Assembly (NCBI GenBank): GCA_018607905.1
Contig: JABBAP010000022.1
Span: forward strand, 1 to 58,239
Source of the DNA: Paracoccaceae bacterium
GTDB taxonomy: Bacteria > Pseudomonadota > Alphaproteobacteria > Rhodobacterales > Rhodobacteraceae
Length of the DNA: 58,239 nt
Direction: 5' to 3'
The notes beneath the pieces are model-generated. The model did no database searches and had not been told where the DNA came from. It saw nothing but the letters and a program-made list of their open reading frames with translations. Shown one piece after another: positions 49,336 through 57,782 of the stretch. The translations under genes and the position numbers were made by a program. Numbering within the stretch: the stretch's first letter is position 1; every line of letters starts with the position of its first letter.

Positions 49336-49393
49336 CCCACTTGCCTTTTTGAACCGATATGCAAATGCTGTTTTGCAAATAGGGAGATACCAC

Positions 49394-50362
49394 ATGGCAT
49401 TGGAAGACGCAGCAACATCTATCGACGAAGCCTTCACCCGCGAAGGTTATAAGGGTAACGCTTTTGAGGCAACTTATGCAGGCGCGCTATCGTTTTTACG
49501 ACGAACCTATACCAAGGACCTAACGGATGCTGATGTTGCTGTGACCGGAATTCCGTTCGATTGCGCGGTCACTAATCGGCCAGGAACGCGGTTTGGTCCA
49601 CGCGCTGTTCGAGAGGCAAGTGCGCTGCAATCACCAGATGCGCCCTATGGCTGGGATGTGAATCCGATGACGGAGTTTAATGTGGTTGATTATGGCGACG
49701 TGGCCTTTGATCATGCAAAAATTTGGGAGTTTCCAAAGGCGTTGCAAGACCACATTGCGGGTATTTTAGCGACGGATACGGCTTGTTTGGCCATCGGTGG
49801 CGATCATTATGTCAGTTACCCGATTTTAAAGGCCCATGCCGAAAAGTACGGTCCGCTATCCCTGCTACATTTTGATGCGCATTCAGACACTTGGGTGGAT
49901 GACGACCCTGATCGGATTGATCACGGGACGATGTTTTACAAGGCCGTCAAAGAGGGTTTGATTGATGTGGAGCGATCTGTTCAGGTTGGAATTCGCAGCA
50001 CAAACGAAGACAATTTGGGTGTCCCTACAATTGATGCGGCAGAGGTGCATCGCATAGGCCCAGAAGCAGTGGTGGATAAGATCAAGTCTATCTTGAAGGA
50101 TCATCAAACCTATCTAACTTTTGATATTGATTGCCTTGATCCTGCTTTCGCACCTGGTACCGGGACGCCCGTTTGGGGCGGATTATCGAGCGGACAGGCA
50201 GCGGCGATTCTACGGGGATTGGCGGGGATCAATATTGTTGGCATGGATGTTGTCGAGGTTTCACCACAATATGACGTAAGCGGAGCAACAGCCATCGCGG
50301 GCGCGCATGTAGGCGTAGAATTGTTGTGCCTTTGGGCGCATCGTCAAAAGTTTGGAGGCTGA
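49394..50362 (+). CDS. Agmatinase-family ureohydrolase, copy 1
   Basis: A 322-residue binuclear manganese hydrolase that splits guanidino compounds into an amine and urea. Metal ligands: H138 (GGDHY), D161, H163, D165 (FDAHSD) and TFDIDCLDPAF. The first block DCAVTNRPGTRFGPRAVREAS is typical. Only about half as similar to the next gene as two agmatinases of one type would be, so substrates may differ (agmatine, guanidinobutyrate or others). ATG 49394 follows AGGGAGA; the longer start at 49250 overlaps the regulator. One base separates it from copy 2. Confidence 0.88.
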   Translation: MALEDAATSIDEAFTREGYKGNAFEATYAGALSFLRRTYTKDLTDADVAVTGIPFDCAVTNRPGTRFGPRAVREASALQSPDAPYGWDVNPMTEFNVVDYGDVAFDHAKIWEFPKALQDHIAGILATDTACLAIGGDHYVSYPILKAHAEKYGPLSLLHFDAHSDTWVDDDPDRIDHGTMFYKAVKEGLIDVERSVQVGIRSTNEDNLGVPTIDAAEVHRIGPEAVVDKIKSILKDHQTYLTFDIDCLDPAFAPGTGTPVWGGLSSGQAAAILRGLAGINIVGMDVVEVSPQYDVSGATAIAGAHVGVELLCLWAHRQKFGG

Positions 50363-50363
50363 T

Positions 50364-51308
50364 ATGCCAAACCAACCCCTAGGTGGAAATGAGATGCCGC
50401 GTTTTGCGGGGCCGGGAACATTTATGCGTTTACCTGCGGCTGAAACAGCCGAGGGCCTTGATGTTGGGTTTATCGGCATTCCGATGGATATCGGCACCAG
50501 TTGGCGCTCTGGCACGCGGTTTGGCCCCAAACAAATTCGCGCCGAAAGCAATATGCTGCGCCCCTATAATATGTGGACCCGTGCCGCGCCGTTCGATCAT
50601 CTGCAATGTGCTGATCTAGGCGACGTGCCGATCAATACCTTCGATCTAAAGGACTCGGTTCGCCGTATTACACAATACTATGACACGGTTTTGGAACACG
50701 ACGTGATCCCGATGACGTTGGGGGGCGATCACACGCTGACCCTGCCTATTTTACGATCAATCGCCAAGAAACACGGACCTGTGGCGCTGGTGCATGTGGA
50801 TGCCCACGCCGACATAAACGAACACATGTTTGGTGAAGAAATTGCCCACGGAACACCCTTTCGCCGCGCCCATGAAGAAGGGCTACTGCAAGACGACAAA
50901 GTGTTTCAGATCGGCTTGCGCGGAACAGGATATGCCGCCGATGATTTCGACGAAGCCCGCCGCTGGGGATTTACCGTTATCCAAGCCGAGGAGTTGTGGC
51001 ACAAATCGCTGGCCCCTTTGGCAGAGCGGATCAAAGCGCATATCGGCGATGTGCCGTGTTACATTACCTATGACATCGACAGCCTTGACCCTGCCTTTGC
51101 GCCCGGCACTGGGACACCCGAAATTTGTGGTCTGACGCCGCCCCAAGCCGTGGAATTGATCCGTGGCTTGCAGGGACTGAACATTGTTGGCGCGGATCTG
51201 GTCGAAGTATCACCGCCCTATGATCCAACGGGAAATACGGCGCTTGTGGGTGCAAATATCTTATACGAAATGCTGTGCATTTTACCGGGTGTGGAAACCG
51301 GAAACTGA
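50364..51308 (+). CDS. Agmatinase-family ureohydrolase, copy 2
   Basis: A 314-residue enzyme of the same family. Metal blocks GGDHTLTLP, VHVDAHADIN and TYDIDSLDPAFAPGTG are complete, and GTSWRSGTRFGPKQIRAES matches alphaproteobacterial agmatinases (SpeB type). GGAGG at 50354-50358 is inside the end of copy 1, 5 bases before the ATG, so the pair is coupled. It would make putrescine and urea from agmatine if it is a true agmatinase. The zinc dehydrogenase follows 22 bases downstream. Confidence 0.9.
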   Translation: MPNQPLGGNEMPRFAGPGTFMRLPAAETAEGLDVGFIGIPMDIGTSWRSGTRFGPKQIRAESNMLRPYNMWTRAAPFDHLQCADLGDVPINTFDLKDSVRRITQYYDTVLEHDVIPMTLGGDHTLTLPILRSIAKKHGPVALVHVDAHADINEHMFGEEIAHGTPFRRAHEEGLLQDDKVFQIGLRGTGYAADDFDEARRWGFTVIQAEELWHKSLAPLAERIKAHIGDVPCYITYDIDSLDPAFAPGTGTPEICGLTPPQAVELIRGLQGLNIVGADLVEVSPPYDPTGNTALVGANILYEMLCILPGVETGN

Positions 51309-51330
51309 AAAATATGACAGGGAAAAGAAC

Positions 51331-52413
51331 ATGAAAGCTGCAGTTTGCCGCGAATTTGGTGCAGATCTATGCATTGAAGACATCACATTAGAGGCCCCTA
51401 AACGTGGGCAAGTCCAAGTGAAATTGGAAGCCTGCGCAATTTGCCATTCCGACATTCTCGCACAAGAGGGCGCTTGGGGCGGTTATCTGCCAGCCGTGTT
51501 CGGGCACGAAGCTGCAGGGCGCATTACGGAAGTCGGTGATGGGGTTAAAGGCTACAGTGTTGGCGACCCTGTTTTGGTTACTTTACTGCGCTCTTGTGGC
51601 GCTTGCCCATCTTGTGGCTCTGGTCATTTGGTGAATTGCGAAGAGCCCTATGACCGCGTCGCTGAATCGCCGATCCGATTGGGTGAGGGCGAAATTGCGC
51701 AACAGGGGATCGGCACAGGGGCTTTCGCAGAAAGCGTCGTGGTGGATCAAAGTCAAATCGTTTCGATCCCCGAAGATTTGGGGATGGATGTCGCAAGCCT
51801 GTTGTCATGTGGTGTAATCACGGGATTGGGCGCGGTGACGAATACCGCAAGCGCACGTCCTGGCAGCACGGTCGCAGTCATTGGCGCTGGCGGCGTTGGC
51901 TTGAACGCGATCCAAGGCGCTGCTCTGAGTGGATGCGTCACGATCATTGCGCTCGATCTAGAAGACGAAAAGCTGGACGGCGCGATGGAGTTTGGGGCAA
52001 CCCACGCGATCAAAGCAACGGATGCAGACGTTGTTAAAAAGGTGAAAGCCGCCACAGGTGGGCGCGGCGTTGACTATGTTTTTGTGACTGTTGGCGCGAT
52101 AAAAGCGTTTGAAACAGCGACAGATTATCTTGCGCCACGCGGCGAAGTCATCATGGTTGGGATGCCGCCGTCTGGGCAATTCGCCAGTTATGAACCTGTG
52201 ATGATCACGGCGTTGAGCCAGTCGATCAAAGGATCGCTGATGGGCGAGACCGTTTTGAAACGCGATATTCCGTGGTTGATCGAACAATACAAACAAGGGC
52301 GTTTAATGCTCGATGAATTAATCAGCAATCGGTATTCCCTAGATCAAATCAACGAAGCGATTGTCGATACAAAGGCGGGTAAATCACGCCGCAATGTTAT
52401 CATCTTTGACTGA
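51331..52413 (+). CDS. Zinc-dependent alcohol dehydrogenase (MDR)
   Basis: A 360-residue medium-chain dehydrogenase. Catalytic zinc site: CAICHSD (C36), GHEAAG (H-E), and later C; structural zinc: CGACPSCGSGHLVNC. The NAD(P) motif is GAGGVGLNA near 190. It belongs to the group with Zn-ADH I/III type (formaldehyde or alcohol dehydrogenase). Linked to the ureohydrolases by short spacing, it may oxidise or reduce an alcohol/aldehyde related to guanidino or polyamine metabolism; this is inference. ATG 51331 follows AGGGAAAAG. Confidence 0.88.
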   Translation: MKAAVCREFGADLCIEDITLEAPKRGQVQVKLEACAICHSDILAQEGAWGGYLPAVFGHEAAGRITEVGDGVKGYSVGDPVLVTLLRSCGACPSCGSGHLVNCEEPYDRVAESPIRLGEGEIAQQGIGTGAFAESVVVDQSQIVSIPEDLGMDVASLLSCGVITGLGAVTNTASARPGSTVAVIGAGGVGLNAIQGAALSGCVTIIALDLEDEKLDGAMEFGATHAIKATDADVVKKVKAATGGRGVDYVFVTVGAIKAFETATDYLAPRGEVIMVGMPPSGQFASYEPVMITALSQSIKGSLMGETVLKRDIPWLIEQYKQGRLMLDELISNRYSLDQINEAIVDTKAGKSRRNVIIFD

Positions 52414-52425
52414 TCTATTCGTGCG

Positions 52426-52452
52426 CTATCGGGGGCTAGTGGCTCCCGATAC
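52426..52452. terminator. Candidate hairpin between the ADH and SulP genes
   Basis: A 10-bp stem from 52427-52436 with 52442-52451 (one G-T pair), loop TAGTG. It contains the SulP stop codon. No T tract follows on either strand, so its strength is doubtful. Confidence 0.5.
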
Positions 52453-54058
52453 GGCCGAGTTGAACATCGTAATCGACAGTTAAACGATAATCTGGATCGT
52501 CGTCTGTATCGACCATCAACTGTCCAGCAGTTGTCAAAAGCTGATGACAATCTTGGCTAAGATGGCGCAACATTAATCGTTTACCAGCAGCGCTATATTT
52601 CTCGGCAACGGCCTCGATCGCTTGAAGGGCAGATTGATCCACAACGCGGGATCCTGCGAAATCGAGGATCACAGTTTCTGGATCATTCTCTGGATCAAAC
52701 AATTCTTGAAACCGTGTTGCGGAGCCAAAGAACAACGGGCCTTGTACGTCATAAACCCGTGCGCCTGGTTCTGTTTTGGACGGGTGAGAGGAGGCAGAAA
52801 TCTGCGCCGCGGCGTTCCAGGCGTAAACCAGCGCGGACACAATCACACCAACGACGACAGCGATTGCAAGGTCTTCGGCAACGGTAACTGCTGTCACGAG
52901 AATGATCACAAATGCATCTGCGCGGGGCACGCGGGCCAAAATTTTCAGCGATTGCCAAGCGAATGTGCCGATAACAACCATGAACATAACGCCGACAAGT
53001 GCGGCCAATGGGATCAGTTCAATGATGCTGCTGCCGACTAGAATGAATGCGAGCAAGAACAGCGCCGCGGAGATGCCAGACAACCGCCCTCGACCACCAG
53101 AGTTTACGTTGATCATGGATTGCCCGATCATCGCGCAACCGCCCATGCCACCAAAGAAGCCTGTGACAGTATTTGCGGCGCCTTGAGCGATACATTCTTT
53201 GGATGCGCCGCCCCGTTGATTGGTGATTTCGCCAACAAGGTTCAGAGTCAAAAGGCTCTCAATCAAGCCAATCGCCGCGAGGATGACGGCGTAAGGCAGG
53301 ATGATCCAAAGGGTCTCAAACGTGAAAGGAACCATCGGGATGGAGAACGCAGGCAAGCCGCCCTCAATGGAGGCAAGATCGCTGACGCGTGGGACTGGAA
53401 CGTCGAACAGGATAACGGCAGCAGCCACCAAACCGATCGCGGCAAGGGGGGCGGGAAATGCTTTGGTAAGGCGCGGTGTGACCCAGATGATTGCCATGGT
53501 CGCAACGACTAATGCGAGGGAAATCCAGAGCGTTGAACCCGTCATCCATGTATGGTGGCCGTTGCCATCTGGGACGCGGAATTGTTCAAGTTGGGCCAAG
53601 AAAATAACGATTGCAAGGCCGTTCACAAAGCCAAGCATCACAGGATGTGGAACCATTCGGATGAATTTCCCAAGGCGGAAAATACCTGCAGAAATCTGCA
53701 AAATACCCATAAGAACAACGGTGGCGAACAAGTATTGAACACCGTGATCCGCGACCAACGAAACCATCACAACCGCGAGCGCACCTGTCGCGCCAGAAAT
53801 CATGCCAGGGCGGCCGCCAAATGCAGCGGTGATCAGGCCCACGATAAACGCGGCGTAAAGGCCAACAAGTGGATCAACACCTGCAACAAATGCGAAAGCC
53901 ACGGCCTCTGGAACCAAGGCCAATGCGACGGTTAAGCCGGACAAGATATCGGTGCGCGTTTGCGGCAAATTCAATTCACGAGGATGCGAAAAATACGAAT
54001 TGTTGCGCAAATTTTCTGCGAAGTCTGAAATCGGGGTGCGTTTGGTCACGAGCGTCAT
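52436..54058 (-). CDS. SulP-family anion transporter with STAS domain
   Basis: A 540-residue inner-membrane transporter (sulfate, bicarbonate or other anions). The SulP core starts DILSGLTVALALVPEAVAFAFVAGVDPLVGLY and includes the signature INVNSGGRGRLSG. The C-terminal STAS domain (about 430-540) contains GPLFFGSATRF and VILDFAGSRVVDQSALQ. The frame could start at 54289, but the first 77 codons lie across the divergent enolase-type gene. ATG 54058 is the sensible start. The substrate is not decidable from sequence. Confidence 0.9.
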   Translation of the reverse strand: MTLVTKRTPISDFAENLRNNSYFSHPRELNLPQTRTDILSGLTVALALVPEAVAFAFVAGVDPLVGLYAAFIVGLITAAFGGRPGMISGATGALAVVMVSLVADHGVQYLFATVVLMGILQISAGIFRLGKFIRMVPHPVMLGFVNGLAIVIFLAQLEQFRVPDGNGHHTWMTGSTLWISLALVVATMAIIWVTPRLTKAFPAPLAAIGLVAAAVILFDVPVPRVSDLASIEGGLPAFSIPMVPFTFETLWIILPYAVILAAIGLIESLLTLNLVGEITNQRGGASKECIAQGAANTVTGFFGGMGGCAMIGQSMINVNSGGRGRLSGISAALFLLAFILVGSSIIELIPLAALVGVMFMVVIGTFAWQSLKILARVPRADAFVIILVTAVTVAEDLAIAVVVGVIVSALVYAWNAAAQISASSHPSKTEPGARVYDVQGPLFFGSATRFQELFDPENDPETVILDFAGSRVVDQSALQAIEAVAEKYSAAGKRLMLRHLSQDCHQLLTTAGQLMVDTDDDPDYRLTVDYDVQLGRIGSH

Positions 54059-54200
54059 CCTGCATTGGCTTTGGGCGTGCAATAGGGCGTTCGTGCCCAA
54101 AGGTCTAGGAAGCATTCGCACAAAACGACGAAGACTTCGTAAATGTGCTGGAAAATAAGCGTTTCTAGGGCCAGTGTAGGGCAAATAATGGAGGCGTGAC

Positions 54201-55439
54201 ATGAAGCTGAAAGACTTGGAGATTTTTGTTGTTGGAAACAAGCCACCTGGTTGGGGTGGGCGGTATTTCATCTTTGTGAAATTGACCACCGATACGGGTA
54301 TTGTTGGCTACGGCGAAGTCTATGCGGCGGCCGTGGGCCCCGATGCAATGTGTGCGGTTATCAATGATGTGTTTGAACGTCATATGCTGGGGGAAAGCCC
54401 TGAAAACATTGAGTTAATGTTCCGTCGTGTTTATTCCAGCGGCTTTACCCAACGCCCTGATCCGACAACGATAGGTGCGTTTTCGGGCATGGAAATCGCC
54501 TGTTGGGATATTCTGGGCAAGGCGTTTGAACGGCCTGTTTACGCGCTGATGGGCGGATTGATGAACGAACGCATCCGATCCTACACCTATCTTTATCCGA
54601 TGGAACACCACGATATGACCGCGTTTTGGTCCTCCCCTGAAATGGCGGCGGAATCGGCGATTCACGCGGTAAATCAAGGGTTTACAGCAGTGAAATTTGA
54701 TCCTGCGGGGCCGTATACGGCGCGCGGTGGGCACATGCCATCAATGGGGGATATCGCGCAATCCGTGGCATTTTGTAAGGCAATCCGCGAAGCGGTTGGG
54801 GATCGGGCGGACTTGTTGTTTGGAACCCACGGACAGTTCAGTACCGCAGGTGCAATTCGGCTCGGTCAGGCGCTGGAACCCTATTCGCCACTGTGGTTTG
54901 AAGAGCCTGTTCCGCCCGACAATATTGGCGAAATGGCCAAGGTCGCGAGCGCGGTTCGTATACCTGTTGCAACGGGCGAACGCCTTGTTACTAAAGCGGA
55001 ATTTGCACCTGTGTTAAGGTCTGGTGCAGCGACTATTTTGCAACCTGCGCTGGGGCGTTCTGGCGGTATTTTGGAAACCAAAAAGATCGCGGCGATTGCC
55101 GAAGTGTACAACGCGCAAGTGGCACCGCATTTGTACGCTGGGCCCGTGGAATGGGCGGCGAATATTCAGCTGGCAGCGAATATTCCCAACCTGCTGATGG
55201 CCGAGACGATACAAACGGGTGGGGATTTCCACCTCGACCTGATTAAACATACGATTCAATGGGATAGCGGGTATATTATCGCGCCCACAGCACCGGGTTT
55301 GGGCATTGAATTTGACGAGGATTTGGCCCGCGCGAACCCTTGGACGGGGGATGGACTGCATTTAGAAATGCAAGATGAACCCTGCCGATACGACGCGCCA
55401 AATTGGTTTGCAGGTGGCGCGCCGCCGATGAGCGAGTAA
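54201..55439 (+). CDS. Mandelate racemase/muconate lactonizing enzyme family protein
   Basis: A 412-residue enolase-superfamily enzyme that abstracts an alpha proton from an acid sugar or similar acid. The capping domain is N-terminal; barrel blocks are KFDPAG (K165), WFEEPVPPDN (E234/E235), GER (E260) and the His of APHLYAGP (H310). The site where the first acidic metal ligand normally occurs (DxHG) reads GTHGQF instead. The layout resembles the galactonate/tartronate dehydratase group, but the exact substrate is unknown. ATG 54201 follows GGAGGCG. Divergent from SulP. Confidence 0.82.
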   Translation: MKLKDLEIFVVGNKPPGWGGRYFIFVKLTTDTGIVGYGEVYAAAVGPDAMCAVINDVFERHMLGESPENIELMFRRVYSSGFTQRPDPTTIGAFSGMEIACWDILGKAFERPVYALMGGLMNERIRSYTYLYPMEHHDMTAFWSSPEMAAESAIHAVNQGFTAVKFDPAGPYTARGGHMPSMGDIAQSVAFCKAIREAVGDRADLLFGTHGQFSTAGAIRLGQALEPYSPLWFEEPVPPDNIGEMAKVASAVRIPVATGERLVTKAEFAPVLRSGAATILQPALGRSGGILETKKIAAIAEVYNAQVAPHLYAGPVEWAANIQLAANIPNLLMAETIQTGGDFHLDLIKHTIQWDSGYIIAPTAPGLGIEFDEDLARANPWTGDGLHLEMQDEPCRYDAPNWFAGGAPPMSE

Positions 55440-55500
55440 GCAACGCACGCTGGGGTAAGATTTGGAGCGTACGCTGCTTTTTGGGGGCCAAAAAAGGGCT

Positions 55501-55544
55501 GCAAAGCGTATGCAAACGGTATGCAAAGCGTATGGCACCTGTAT
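55501..55544 (+). repeat. Four 11-bp tandem repeats upstream of the MFS gene
   Basis: Units are GCAAAGCGTAT, GCAAACGGTAT, GCAAAGCGTAT and GGCACCTGTAT, end to end; the first and third are identical. The 11-bp period is close to one helical turn, so the units face the same side of the DNA. They begin 163 bases before the MFS start, in a 224-base gap that holds no gene. They could be regulator sites. Confidence 0.75.
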
Positions 55545-55663
55545 GGCACTTTTGGCGTTAACCTTTGACGCAACGGTGTTGCGTGGGGTGATGATTTTGC
55601 CCTCTTGTAAGCAATGCTCTCTTGTACTAAATACAGCATACTGAGTTAAAGGCTTTGCGGATC

Positions 55664-56866
55664 ATGTCCAACAAACGTGCTGTTTATTTCATCCTGCTGA
55701 CGGTGATGATTGATGCCATTGGCATTGGTCTGATCATGCCTGTGATGCCGGCGCTTTTGCTCGATCTGGGCGGGTCCACTTTGGCGAATGCGGCGATTTG
55801 GGGTGGGATATTGTCCACCGTTTTCGCGCTGATGCAGTTTTTGTTTGGGCCGTTGGTCGGCAATCTTTCGGATCGGTTTGGGCGGCGCAAAGTGTTGCTG
55901 GTATCATTAAGCGTGATGGCGGCGGATTATGTGGTGATGGGGTTTGCGCAATCGATGTGGCTGCTGTTTGTGGCGCGTATTGTCGGCGGGATAACGGCGG
56001 CGAACCATTCAACGGCCTCGGCAGTGATTGCGGATGTTTCCCCGCCAGATGAGCGCGGTGCGAATTTCGGATTGCTAGGCGCGGCGTTCGGGATCGGGTT
56101 TATTTTGGGGCCTGTGATCGGCGGGATCGCGGCGGAATGGGGCCCGCGTGCGCCGTTCTTTGTGGCTGCTGTTTTGGCAGGTGCGATTGCGCTGTTCGGG
56201 TTGTTCGCGCTGGACGAAACCGTGAGCGAGGAAAACCGCCGCGCGTTTGAATGGCACCGTGCGTTGCCTTGGGGTGCGTTTGCACAAGTGGGCAAACTGG
56301 CAGGGCAGACGCGGTTGTTGATCGTGCTGTTTTTCCAAGAAATCGCCTTCATGGTCTACCCCGTTGTTTGGGCGTTTTACACGATTGCGAAATTTGGCTG
56401 GGATGCTTGGTTGGTTGGCCTGTCGCTCGGCTCATTTGGATTGATGATGGCGTTTAGCCAAGGGGTGCTGATCCGCTATGTGATCCCGCGGTTGGGGGAG
56501 CACCGCACGGCAATTTTGGGGCTGTCGATGGAGTTGTTGTCGTTTGTCGGCATCGCGTTTGCGCCCGCGACTTGGGTGATTTTTGCGCTGCTGCCGCTGA
56601 GTGCGGTGGGCATGTTGGCGGGGCCAGCGATGCAAGGCATCATGAGCCGTGCGGTGCCTGATAATGCGCAAGGCGAGCTGCAAGGTGTTGTGAGTTCGGT
56701 GCGCGCGGTTGCGTCGATCCTCGCGCCTTTGGTGATGACGGGACTGTTCTGGGCGTTCAGCCGTGAGGGCTGGTTTTTCGAATTTCCGGGTGCGCCATTT
56801 GTGTTGTCCGCGATCCTGATGGGGATCGCGATCCGTATTATGTGGGGCTTTGGGCGAACCGCCTAG
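55664..56866 (+). CDS. TetA-like MFS efflux transporter
   Basis: A 400-residue, 12-helix MFS drug exporter. The N-terminal block DAIGIGLIMPVMPALLLDLGG, motif A GNLSDRFGRRKVLL, and ANHSTASAVIADVSPPDERG are the TCR/TetA family pattern. These pump tetracycline-like compounds or other drugs with proton exchange, but resistance is not proven by similarity. No divergent tetR-type gene is present. ATG 55664 is used rather than TTG 55655. Confidence 0.88.
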   Translation: MSNKRAVYFILLTVMIDAIGIGLIMPVMPALLLDLGGSTLANAAIWGGILSTVFALMQFLFGPLVGNLSDRFGRRKVLLVSLSVMAADYVVMGFAQSMWLLFVARIVGGITAANHSTASAVIADVSPPDERGANFGLLGAAFGIGFILGPVIGGIAAEWGPRAPFFVAAVLAGAIALFGLFALDETVSEENRRAFEWHRALPWGAFAQVGKLAGQTRLLIVLFFQEIAFMVYPVVWAFYTIAKFGWDAWLVGLSLGSFGLMMAFSQGVLIRYVIPRLGEHRTAILGLSMELLSFVGIAFAPATWVIFALLPLSAVGMLAGPAMQGIMSRAVPDNAQGELQGVVSSVRAVASILAPLVMTGLFWAFSREGWFFEFPGAPFVLSAILMGIAIRIMWGFGRTA

Positions 56867-57657
56867 CCGTCGATGCGTTTGGCCATGATTGCGATGGCTT
56901 TTTGGTACACGCCAGCGGCATTCCACTGCTTAATCACTTTGAAATTTGGCTGGCCTTCTTGATAACCTTTGCCCGGTTTCCAGCCTTTTTGACGCAAGAA
57001 ATTGGCGGTGGAAGCCAGCGCGTCTGTTTGGTTGTAAAAATCAACCCGACCGTCGCCGTTGGCATCGACGCCGTATTGCAGCGCGTTCCCTGGCAGGAAT
57101 TGAGTGTGGCCCAATTCGCCGTGTTTCGCGCCCTTGGTGGCCGTTGTGATCGCGCCTTGGTCCACAAGGATCAGCGCGCCGATGGCGTGGGGTTTAAAGA
57201 AATCTGAGCGGCGGCAATCGTAGGTGAGCGTGGTGATCGCCGAGACCACTTGGCTGTTGCCCATGAAGCCGCCAAACCCTGTTTCCATGCCGTGGATTGC
57301 GAGGATCACGCCAGCCGGGACGCCGTATTTCTTTTCGAGTGAGTTGAAGAAACTGGCGCTGCTGGCTTTGCGTTTTTTGCCTTTGGCGACGATGGTCGGT
57401 GCGCCGCGAACTTTCATGAATTTTTCGAGCGTGTATTTGAACGACTTTTGATTGCGATCCGCCGCGATGGTGCCTTTGGCATAGCTGGCGGAGGCGAGCG
57501 CCTGAAGGCCGCGTTTTTTGACGCCTGCTTTCTTGGCTTCTGATGCGAATTCTTTTTTCCAAGCGTTGAACCCTGCGCTGGTGTTACCGCACGTGGCGGC
57601 GAGCGCAGGTGCGGTGGCTAGGATGGCTGTTGCGAAAATTATGCTGCGTAAAATCAT
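56863..57657 (-). CDS. Lytic murein transglycosylase, MltB-like
   Basis: A 264-residue secreted enzyme that cleaves peptidoglycan to anhydromuropeptides. Signal peptide about 1-20 (ILATAPALA), SLT2/MltB catalytic domain with catalytic Glu in IHGMETGFGGFMG (near 126), followed by TYDCRRSDFFKPH, GELGHTQFLPGNAL and NGDGRVDFYNQTDAL. No peptidoglycan-binding domain follows, so it is the short form. ATG 57657 has GAGGGG a few bases upstream; the longer start at 57669 lies in that site. Its stop overlaps the MFS stop region by 4 bases. Confidence 0.92.
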   Translation of the reverse strand: MILRSIIFATAILATAPALAATCGNTSAGFNAWKKEFASEAKKAGVKKRGLQALASASYAKGTIAADRNQKSFKYTLEKFMKVRGAPTIVAKGKKRKASSASFFNSLEKKYGVPAGVILAIHGMETGFGGFMGNSQVVSAITTLTYDCRRSDFFKPHAIGALILVDQGAITTATKGAKHGELGHTQFLPGNALQYGVDANGDGRVDFYNQTDALASTANFLRQKGWKPGKGYQEGQPNFKVIKQWNAAGVYQKAIAIMAKRIDG

Positions 57658-57782
57658 GGGGCCCCTCATTATGACTAGGATTTAAATATAGGGTTAATTC
57701 GCAAAGGTGAATAGGGAGGTGGGTTGAACCTGCAAGTGAGAAGTGCTTACTTGTGGGGGAATTTAACGAATTGGGGGATGTT

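Noticed and set aside
52622-53041. 139-codon plus-strand frame within SulP
   Set aside because: Antisense to a conserved transporter; no signal for translation and no domain.
55478-55498. TTTTTGG/CCAAAAA hairpin as a terminator after the enolase-type gene
   Set aside because: A T-rich left arm and no trailing T run do not fit a rho-independent terminator.
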